NCBI GenBank assembly: GCA_028564925.1
Contig: CM053029.1
Coordinates: 30,714,438 to 30,778,437, forward strand
DNA length: 64,000 bases
Direction of reading: 5' to 3'
Origin: Lithobates sylvaticus
Taxonomy: Eukaryota; Chordata; Amphibia; Anura; Ranidae
The notes beneath the pieces were generated by a model. The model was not told the origin of the DNA. It worked only from the letters and a program-made list of their open reading frames with translations, and made no database searches. A program made the position numbers and the translations under genes. Of the stretch, positions 56,301-64,000 are shown one piece after another (the stretch's first letter is position 1; each line of letters begins with the position of its first letter).

Positions 56301-57077
56301 CACAGGACTTCTAGTGTGTTAGTGGCATCACACAGAGCTCCTCTATTTTCTTTGCAGAAGCACCCATAGGACTTCTAGTGTGTTAGTGGCATCACACAGA
56401 GCTCCTATATATTCTTCTCAGCAGCACCCACAGGACTTCTAGTGTGTTAGTGGCATCACACAGAGCTCCTCTATTTTCTTTGCATAAGCACCCACAGGAC
56501 TTCTAGTGTGTTAGTGGCATCACACAGAGCTCCTCTATTTTCTTTGCAGAAGCACCCACAGGACTTCTAGTGTGTTAGTGGCATCACACAGAGCTCCTAT
56601 ATATTCTTCTCAGCAGCACCCACAGGACTTCTAGTGTGTTAGTGGCATCACACAGAGCTCCTCTATTTTCTTTGCATAAGCACCCACAGGACTTCTAGTG
56701 TGTTAGTGGCATCACACAGAGCTCCTCTATTTTCTTTGCAGAAGCACCCATAGGACTTCTAGTGTGTTAGTGGCATCACACAGAGCTCCTATATATTCTT
56801 CTCAGCAGCACCCACAGGACTTCTAGTGTGTTAGTGGCATCACACAGAGCTCCTCTATTTTCTTTGCTGAAGCACCCACAGGACTTCTAGTGTGTTAGTG
56901 GCATCACACAGAGCTCCTCTATTTTCTTTGCATAAGCACCCACAGGACTTCTAGTGTGTTAGTGGCATCACACAGAGCTCCTCTATTTTCTTTGCAGAAG
57001 CACCCATAGGACTTCTAGTGTGTTAGTGGCATCACACAGAGCTCCTATATTTTCTTCTCAGCAGCACCCACAGGACT
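53396..57077 (+). repeat. Three-tier tandem array of hAT E, 65- and 64-bp units, about 57 copies
   Basis: Tier 1 (53,396-53,785): six 65-bp units with TTGTAGTGTGTTCGTGGCAG. Tier 2 (53,786 to about 55,690): about thirty 65-bp units with TTGAAGTGTGTTAGTCCCAT. Tier 3 (about 55,733-57,077): twenty-one 64-bp units with TTCTAGTGTGTTAGTGGCAT, themselves alternating in an ordered way among TTTGCATAAG, TTTGCAGAAG and TTCTCAGCAG variants. All tiers share CAGAGCTC(C)TATATTTT and AGCACC(T/C)A(T/C)AGGACTT. Most units contain a pyrimidine tract ending in CAG that resembles a splice acceptor. There are no unique spacers, so this is not a CRISPR. Confidence 0.97.
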
Positions 57078-57087
57078 ACCGACTACA

Positions 57088-60000
57088 ATGGCTGGAAGAC
57101 CGCCAAGGGGAGGCAGAGCGTGCAGAGCCAAGAACACAGGGCAGGCAGGCTCTGTTTCTAGTGGACGTGGCCGTGGACGTGGACGTGGTCGTGCATCGTC
57201 ATCAGCACGTGGCCATGGGACACGCGCGTCTTTGTTTTCGGCAGCTGGACATGTGGAGCCGCATCATGCTGAAGGCTTGGTAGAATGGATGACCAAGCCC
57301 TCCTCATCCTCCTCATCCTCTCTCACCCAGGCTCAGGGTACTGACAGAGCATCATCAGCCACCCCTTCCCTAGACCCACCATGTCCTCCTGAGGAGTCCC
57401 CCGAACTCTTTGAGCACAGTGTTGGGTACATGCTCCAGGAGGATGCCCAACGATTCGAAGGCTCGGATGACGATACCCAGCTTGAGGAATCTGGCAGTAC
57501 AGTTCCACCAGCTGCAGCTTACTGCCAGGTTTGCTCTAGTGGTGAAGAGGGAGGGGATGATGAGGTCACTGACTCCACGTGGGTGCCTCAAGGGAGAGAG
57601 GATGAGGAGGAGGACGAGGAGGAGGAGGATGCGGCGTCACATGTCCAACGAGGCAGGATGCCCCCTGGAGGCCAGGTAGAGGCCAGCACAGCAACTGTAC
57701 AACACCGCAGAGCTCCGCCTGTGCAGGGCGCTGCCTCTGCACGTTATCAGAAAAGTTCTTTGGTGTGGGCCTTTTTTGAGACGAGTGCAGCAGATCGCAC
57801 CACTGCTATTTGCAATATTTGTCTCAAGCGTATCTCGCGTGGCCAAAACATCAGCCGCTTGGGCACGACAAGCATGACCAGACATATGGCGACCTGCCAT
57901 GCAGCTCGTTGGCAGGCACACATAAAAGACCCACACCAAAGAACTAAGCGGACCTCTCCTTGCTCCTCCTCAGCTGGGATCTCCATCCCCACTACACCTT
58001 CAGTCCTCTCTGAAAGCTGCTCTGAGAGGACTGAAGGTGTAGAATTCGGTGTGTCACAACCAAGTACTTGCAGTACACCGACGTCCGAATGCAGCAGGCA
58101 AATTTCCCTGCCCCAGCTGCTGGACCGTAGAAAGAAGTACACTCCCAGCCATCCACATGCCCAGCGGTTGAATGCTAGCCTTGCTAAATTGCTAGCACTT
58201 CAACTGCTGCCTTTTCAGTTGGTAGACTCGGCCCCCTTCCGTGAGTTTGTTCAATGTGCGGTTCCTCAGTGGCAGGTTCCCAAACGCCACTTTTTCTCGC
58301 GGAAGGCGATTCCGTCTCTCTACCGGCATGTGGAGGGCAATGTCCATGCCTCGCTGGACAGGGCGGTCAGCGGTAAGGTGCATATTACCGCTGACTCATG
58401 GTCCAGCAGGCATGGACAGGGACGGTACCTTTCTTTCACGGCCCATTGGGTCACTCTATTGGCAGCTGGGAGGGATGCAGGACAAGGTGCAGTAGTGTTG
58501 GAGGTTGTTCCGCCACCACGCCTCCAAAACGCGACTACTGCTACTGGTTGTGACACACCTCTCTCCTCCACCCCCCCTCCTCTTCTTCTTCCTCCAGTGC
58601 TCTGTCCTTGGAACCAGCGGTGCTCCGTAGGCGTACAAGGGGCTACGCAAGTACGCAGGCAAAAAGATGCCATGCCGTGCTTGCGCTGGTGTGTTTGGGG
58701 GACAGGAGCCACACTGGGCCAGAGGTTCTGGCAGCTCTGCAGGGGCAGGCCGAGAGGTGGTTGACGCCACGTCAGCTTAAGCCAGGAATGGTCGTTTCTG
58801 ACAATGGCACCAACCTCCTCTCCGCCCTGCGACAGGGGCAGCTCACCCATGTGCCCTGCATGGCTCACGTCCTCAACCTGGTGGTGCAGCGGTTCTTGGG
58901 CAGGTTCCCAGGCTTACAGGATGTCCTGAGGCAGGCCAGGAAAGTCTGTGTGCATTTCCGCCGATCTTATAATGCCAGTGCTCGGCTGACTGAGCTGCAA
59001 AAGGAGCTGAACCTGCCCAAGAACCGCCTAATATCTGACATGCCCACCAGGTGGAACTCAACGTTGGCCATGCTGCAGCGACTGCACACGCAGCAGAGGG
59101 CCATCAATGAGTACCTTTGCGACTACGGCACCAGGACAGGGTCAGGGGAGCTTGGTTTTTTTTCCCCACGTCAGTGGAGCATGATCAGGGATGCATGCAC
59201 TGTCCTCTCACCATTTGAGGAGGCCACGAGGATGGTGAGCAGTGACAGTGCATGCATCAGTGACACTGTCCCTCTTGTCCACCTGTTGGAGCATACGCTG
59301 CGTGGGATAATGGACAGGGCACTTGAGGCAGAACAGAGGCAGGAAGAGGAGGACTTCCTTGCCTCTCAAGGCCCCCTTTATCCGGACAGTGTTCCTTCTG
59401 TCCCACCCATCACACAGGAAGAGGATGAGGAGGAGGAGGAGGAGGAGGAGGAGGAGGATTGTGTGAGCATGGAGGTGGAGCCTGGCACTCAGCATCAGCA
59501 GCAGCAGTCTTTTAGGGATGATGTACAGTCCCAACAAGCCAGTGGACTTGTACGTGGCTGGGAGGAGGTGGCTGGCGATCATGTCATCCTCAGTGACCCA
59601 GAAGACTCCGGACCGAATGCCTCAGCTAACCTACGCTGCATGGCCTCCCTGATCCTGCAAAGCCTGCGGAAGGATCCTCGTGTTCTTCGGATCAAGGAGA
59701 GGGACCATTACTGGCTGGCCACTCTCCTTGATCCGCGGTACAAGGGTAAGGTTGCGGACCTTATCTTGCCGTCGCAGAGGGAGCAGAGGATGAGACATCT
59801 CAGGGAGGCCTTGCAGAAAGGTCTGTGCAACGCGTTCCCAGAAACTGGGAGGCTACAAACTCCTGGTCCTGGGCGACGAGTTGCTGAGGCTTCGGTCAGT
59901 GGCAGAAGGAGCGGTGGGGAAGGTGGACGTCTGACCGATGCGTTCAGACAATTTTTTAGTCCGCAGCCCCAAGGTATGATCGGTTCCAGCAACCATCGCC

Positions 60001-60317
60001 AGCGTCTGATATACATGGTGCAGGAATACCTTGGGGCAAGGTCAGACTTGGACACCTTTCCCACCGAAAATCCTCTGGCTTACTGGGTCCTGAGGATGGA
60101 TCACTGGCCAGAGCTTGCACAGTATGCAATTGAGCTACTGGCCTGTCCTGCCTCCAGCGTTCTTTCCGAACGCACATTCAGTGCTGCTGGAGGATTTGTG
60201 ACTGATCATAGGGTGCGCCTGTCCACCGCCTCGGTTGATCGACTGACATTCATCAAAATGAATCAGTCTTGGATCACCACCAGCTACCAGGCACCTGAGG
60301 CGGATATAACCGAATAA
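57088..60317 (+). CDS. hAT transposase of element E (zf-BED, RNase H-like, dimerisation), one frameshift
   Basis: The ATG at 57,088 has A at -3 and G at +4. N-terminus: basic, glycine/arginine-rich (GRGRGRGRG), then serine-rich and acidic. The zf-BED finger is at about residues 223-275 (SSLVWAFFETSAADRT, CNICLKRISRGQ, MTRHMATCHAARW). Then LLPFQLVDSAPFREF, ITADSWSS (first catalytic Asp region), VVSDNGTNLLSAL (second), VPCMAHVLNLVVQRFL, MPTRWNSTLAMLQRL, a polyglutamate tract (about 59,420-59,460), LLDPRYKGKVADL, and the dimerisation region LAQYAIELLACPASSV ... RTFSAAGGFVTDHR. About 1,075 residues. The frame moves by one base near 58,571-58,600, in a seven-C run followed by a CT-rich tract ending in CAG. 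One missing base, an assembly error or a small intron could each explain it. Confidence 0.9.
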
Positions 60318-60429
60318 TTTTTAATGTCACATCCCTTCAAGACTGCCTATGCTGATGCTGAGTGACTGTCCTCTTATGTTCACTGACTATCCTCTTCCTC
60401 CTCCTCAATGATCCATGCCACCACACCAG

Positions 60430-61380
60430 TGCCTAAGGCACAATTTTTCAGCCCCTGTTTAACAGGGGCGTGTACTTACAATTTTTTAAAAAAATGCTTC
60501 GCAACACGTGTGACTGCTGTGCTCCAAGTACAGTCTCTGTGAGGGCCGTGTTGCAGTGTTGTGGCACCAGCACCAGTGCCTAAGGCACAATTTTTCAGCC
60601 CCTGTTTAACAGGGGCGTGTACTTACAATTTTTAAAAAAAATGCTTCGCAACACGTGTGACTGCTGTGCTCCAAGTACAGTCTCTGTGAGGGCCGTGTTG
60701 CAGTGTTGTGGCACCAGCACCAGTGCCTAAGGCACAATTTTTCAGCCCCTGTTTAACAGGGGCGGGTACTTACAATTTAAAAAAAAAAATGCTTCGCAAC
60801 ACGTGTGACTGCTGTGCTCCAAGTACAGTCTCTGTGAGGGCCGTGTTGCAGTGTTGTGGCACCAGCACCAGTGCCTAAGGCACAATTTTTCAGCCCCTGT
60901 TTAACAGGGGCGGGTACTTACAATTTTTTAAAAAAATGCTTCGCAACACGTGTGACTGCTGTGCTCCAAGTACAGTATCTGTGAGGGCCGGGTTGCAGTG
61001 TTGTGGCACCAGCACCAGTGCCTAAGGCACAATTTTTCAGCCCCTGTTTAACAGGTGCGTGTACTTACAATTTTTTAAAAAAATGCTTCGCAACACGTGT
61101 GACTGCTGTGCTCCAAGTACAGTATCTGTGAGGGCCGGGTTGCAGTGTTGTGGCACCAGCACCAGTGCCTAAGGCACAATTTTTCAGCCCCTGTTTAACA
61201 GGGGCGTGTACTTACAATTTTTTTAAAAAAATGCTTCGCAACACGTGTGACTGCTGTGCTCCAAGTACAGTCTCTGTGAGGGGTTGCAGTGTTGTGGCAC
61301 CAGCACCAGTGCCTAAGGCACAATTTTTCAGCCCCTGTTTAACAGGGGCGGGTAATTACAAATCTTGATCTAATAGTTCA
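60430..61380 (+). repeat. 3' tandem array of hAT E, unit 147 bp, seven copies
   Basis: The landmark CAATTTTTCAGCCCCTG recurs at about 60,444, 60,591, 60,738, 60,886, 61,033, 61,180 and 61,324. Each unit holds the small palindrome CCCCTGTTTAACAGGGG, and CTTCGCAACACGTGTGACTG. Units are nearly identical. Confidence 0.95.
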
Positions 61381-61870
61381 CAGCAGGGCCCATTCCTGCG
61401 CCCACCAAGAGTAACTATGAGGGCCTGCAGTCTTGTGGCAACACCGTCCACCACCACCGCCAAAGGCCCAATTTTTCTGCCCTGTTCATCAGGTGCTTGC
61501 AATTACAAATCTTGATCTAATAACTCACAGCAGGGCCCATTCCTGCGCCCACCAAGAGTAACTATGAGGGCCTACAGTCTTGTGGCAACACCGTCCACCA
61601 CCACCGCCAAAGGCCCAATTTTTCTGCCCTGTTCATCAGGTGCTTGCAATTACAAATCTTGATCTAATAACTCACAGCAGGGCCCATTCCTGCGCCCACC
61701 AAGAGTAACTGTGAGAGCTTACAGTCTTGTGGCAAAACCGTCCACCACCACCACCACCACCCCCAATTTTTCTGCCCTGTTCAACAGGTGCATGCAATTA
61801 CAAATCTTGATCTATTAACTCACAGCAGGGCCCATTCCTGTGCCCACCAGTCTTGTGGCTACACCAACAT
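61365..61870 (+). repeat. Second 3' array of hAT E, unit about 155 bp, three to four copies
   Basis: Units with ACAAATCTTGATCTAATA, CACAGCAGGGCCCATTCCTG and ACCGTCCACCACCACCGCC. They are more diverged than the 147-bp units and correspond to the 3' repeats kept in hAT A (40,687-41,100), so this array is the older of the two. Confidence 0.92.
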
Positions 61871-62456
61871 CTAATAGGGCAAATTTCTGCAGAGTATATA
61901 CGCCAGGCCCCTACTTTCAAACATCCAACTTACAAACGACTCCTACTTGCAAATGGAAAGAGAAAACAGGAAGTGAGAGGAAATCTACCCCTAGGAAGGG
62001 AAATTCTATCCTGTTAGATTTAATTTGGGAAAAAGGTATCTCCTCTCTACTGATACTTTATCACCAATCCTTGTTTCAATTAAAACCCCACTTTTCCAAA
62101 AACATTTGTCATTGGGACGGAAAGTGAGGTGACATGTTCTGAACAGATGTGCAAAGACAGCAAATGTTACAGGGGTGATAACCCCTCCCTATGTTCTCCA
62201 AAAAGCTTAAAAATAGATTTTTTTGGGATGGAGCTACACTTCATAATGTACCTGTTCAGATTCTACTTAAGATCAAACCTAAAGCCGCAAGTGGTTTTAA
62301 ATGGCTTCTTTTTTTCCTTTACAAATGTCATTTTGTGCAAGGACAGTTCTAAACACGGGAAACACATGCCACTTCACAGGCATACTTTAGACACCCCCCA
62401 GGTACCATATTTAAAGGAAAATTTCACTTTTTTTTTTTCACTTTATGCATCATTAA
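61871..62456 (+). other. Non-repetitive 3' region of hAT E
   Basis: No gene is seen. It is collinear in places with 41,110-41,505 of hAT A (GCAGAGTATATA; AAGACAGTTCTAAACACGGG against ATTGTTCTAAACATGGG). A long frame at 62,129-62,695 crosses into the TTAA insert and is not credible. Confidence 0.7.
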
Positions 62457-63462
62457 CCACTTCAGTACCCGCCCATAGTCATATGACGCCCACAAGGTGG
62501 ATCTACCATCCTGGGTGGGCGTCATATGACGTTCCCGGCCGCCTGGGGGGCGCGCGCGCGCGGCCGGCGGCGCGCGCGCCCGCGGCATCGCTCGGGACCC
62601 GGTGCGAGTGCCCGGCGGCCGCGATGTCCGCCGGGCACCCGCGATTGCCCGTTAAAACAACGGGACCGGGCGGGACCGTGGAGCTGTGTGTGTAAACACA
62701 CAGCTCCACGTCCTGTCAGCGGGGAGGAGACCGATCATGTGATCCCAGTACAGAGGATCACATGATCGGTCTCCTCCCCTTAAGTCCCCTCCCCCTACAG
62801 TTAGAATCACGTCGATTAGGGAACACATTAACCCCTCCAGCGCCCTCTAGTGTTAACCCCTTCCCTGACAGTCACATTTACACAGTAATCATTGCAATTT
62901 TATAGCAACGATCGCTGTGTAAATGTGAATGGTTCCAAAAATGTGTCAAAAGTGTCCGAAGTGTCCGCCGCAATGTCGCAGTCACGAAAAAAAAAATCGC
63001 AAATCGCCGCCATTACTAGTAAAAAAAAAAAAAAAAATAAATTCAATAAATCTATCCCCTATTTTGTAGACGCTATAACTTTTGCGCAAACCGATCAATA
63101 TACGCTTATTGCGATTTTTTTTACCAAAAATATGTAGAAGAATACGTATCGGCCTAAACTGAGGAAAAAAAAATGTTTTTTTTTTTTTAAAAATGGGATA
63201 TTTATTATAGCAAAAAGTAAAAAATATTGTGTTTTTTTTCAAAATTGTCGCTCTTCTTTTGTTTATAGCGCAAAAAATAAAAACCGCAGGGGCGATCAAA
63301 TACCACCAAAAGAAAGCTCTATTTGTGGGAAAAAAAGGACGTCAATTTTGTTTGGGTGTAACGTCGCACGACCGCGCAATTGTTAGTTAAAGCGACGCAG
63401 TGCCGAATCGCAAAAAGTGCTCTGGTAAGGAAGGGTGTTTAAAAGCCCTGTATTGAAGCGGT
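62457..63462. mobile_element. TTAA-family element nested in hAT E (1,006 bp)
   Basis: The ends CCACTTCAGTACCCGCCC and GTATTGAAGCGG are flanked by TTAA (62,453-62,456 and 63,463-63,466). The uninterrupted site survives in hAT A at 41,506-41,509. It contains an extreme CpG/GC stretch (62,549-62,590), a 15-bp perfect hairpin (62,677-62,710), a 24-bp perfect hairpin (62,721-62,744 with 62,756-62,779) and the family right arm (AATACCACCAAAAGAAAGCT). No transposase. Confidence 0.92.
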
Positions 63463-63716
63463 TAAAATGACTGCTCCCGAAAAAACGTTAGTTTTTAAAA
63501 GTTCTTTTTGCATTGATATATGTCCCCTGGGGCAGGACCCGGGTCCCCAAACCTGTTTTATGACATTAACATGCATATTGGCCGTTGTAATTAGCACTTT
63601 TGATTTCGAACGTTCGCGTCCATTATAACGTATAGGGTTCGAAAATTCGCGCGAACTTTCGGTCCGTTCGAAGGTTCTGGTTCGAACCGAACCCGGGGGT
63701 GTTCGGCTCATCCCTA
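63463..63716 (+). other. 3' terminal region of hAT E
   Basis: It carries TGTCCCCTGGGGCAGGACCC (shared with hAT A near 41,565), a cluster of TTCGAACG / CGTTCG words around 63,600-63,690 and the terminal inverted repeat ending at 63,716. Subterminal TTCG/CGAA words are plausible transposase-binding sites. Confidence 0.75.
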
Positions 63717-63724
63717 GTGCCCAT

Positions 63725-64000
63725 TAAACACTGCCACTGTGCCATCAAACGCAGCCACTGTGCCATTAAACGCAGCCACTGTGCCATTAAACGCAGCCAC
63801 TGTGCCATTAAACGCAGCCACTGTGCCATTAAACGCTGTCACTGTGCCATCAAACACAGCCACTGTACCATCAAACGCAGCCACTGTACCCATAAATTGC
63901 CACACTGTGCCCATTAAACACAGCCACTGTGCCCATGAAACGCAGCCACTGCCCATCAAATGCAGCCACTGTGCCCATCAAACGCAGCCACTGTGCCCAT
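63725..64000 (+). repeat. Minisatellite resumes, right flank of hAT E
   Basis: The same units and variant order as near 51,480-52,170 (CATTAAACGCTGTCACTGTG, ATAAATTGCCACACTG, GAAACGCAGCCACTGCCC). It continues beyond the window. Confidence 0.95.

Larger units (their letters stand above)
52928..63716 (+). mobile_element. hAT element E: young, complete-looking, 10.8 kb
   Basis: The termini TAGGGATGGGC and, inverted, TAGGGATGAGC are flanked by a perfect 8-bp duplication GTGCCCAT (52,920-52,927 and 63,717-63,724). The element lies inside the minisatellite, which reads through on both sides. In order: four hairpins (52,938-53,200), a TATA box (53,232-53,238), a 3.7-kb tandem array, the transposase (57,088-60,317), two 3' repeat arrays and a non-repetitive 3' end carrying a later TTAA-family insertion. 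It is unusually long for a hAT element because of its arrays. With a single frameshift it may be a recently mobile copy. Confidence 0.95.
48289..64000. mobile_element. hAT-type element filled with minisatellite; right end beyond the window
   Basis: The left end CAGTGCCGGACTGGCC is a hAT-like terminus (CAGNG start). It is followed by a GC-rich segment with a hairpin-like TACCGGGATACCCGGAAATT / TTTCCCGGTA pair, a (CT)n run at about 48,660 and then the minisatellite. The young element E sits inside the minisatellite, which resumes at 63,725 and continues to the window edge. If this reading is right, the 8 bases before the start (CTCCTGAG, 48,281-48,288) should recur after its right end. Confidence 0.65.

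Noticed and set aside
53396-57077. CRISPR-like regularly spaced repeats
   Set aside because: Units are contiguous 64-65 bp tandem repeats with no unique spacers, and the setting is a vertebrate hAT transposon.
57637-58868. Minus-strand frames of 100-182 codons opposite the E transposase
   Set aside because: Antisense shadows of the conserved plus-strand transposase; no domains.
62129-62695. 188-codon frame near the end of hAT E
   Set aside because: Crosses the exact boundary of the nested TTAA element at 62,457, so it cannot be an ancestral gene.

Overview
This window is a transposon-rich stretch of a large vertebrate genome, most likely an anuran amphibian, possibly a ranoid frog. That is inferred from the mix seen: TTAA-flanked palindromic elements, hAT transposons with BED fingers, PIF/Harbinger elements and MITEs, a DIRS-type tyrosine-recombinase retroelement and an L1-type LINE. 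I found no rRNA, tRNA, CRISPR array or bacterial-style operon. Only one short stretch (minus strand, 47,781-47,865) looks like a host protein-coding exon: a signal-peptide exon with promoter motifs upstream and a splice donor behind it.

Layout. 1-1,770: minus-strand retroelement leader and ORF1 start with five YY1-like motifs. 1,775-11,205: a satellite of about 350 bp, in opposite orientations at its two ends, interrupted by TTAA-flanked elements and a 1.75-kb hAT element. 11,206-15,568: decayed TTAA-family material, a solo LTR and a Harbinger MITE. 15,569-19,050: a broken PIF/Harbinger transposon with a recognisable spliced transposase, itself hit by a MITE. About 19,080-41,742: one old hAT transposon (element A) blown apart by nested insertions. 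These are a Penelope-like or similar inverted-repeat block (20,935-32,868) that contains LTR-like pieces, a whole-looking DIRS element (22,794-28,322) and a second hAT (B, 29,424-32,660); an L1-type LINE (37,713-40,686); and an internally deleted hAT (C, 35,816-37,706) that sits exactly at the LINE junction. 41,743-47,540: Harbinger MITE and TTAA-family elements, including a foldback of about 1.1 kb. 47,542-48,288: the candidate host promoter and exon. 48,289 to the end of the window: a hAT-type element carrying a 20-22 bp minisatellite of over 4 kb, split by a young 10.8-kb hAT (E, 52,928-63,716) with matching ends and a perfect 8-bp target duplication.

The most interesting theme is a shared architecture in the coding DNA transposons. 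In A, B and E the order is terminal repeat, one or more strong hairpins, TATA box, tandem-repeat array, then transposase. The Harbinger element also has an array directly upstream of its transposase. The arrays are unrelated in sequence (about 60, 107, 65/64 and 32 bp units) but hold the same position. Between A and E at least one hairpin has changed sequence in both arms while keeping its pairing, so the structure is preserved rather than the sequence.

Limits: family names come from motifs read by eye, not from database searches. Boundaries backed by target-site duplications are exact; others are marked approximate.
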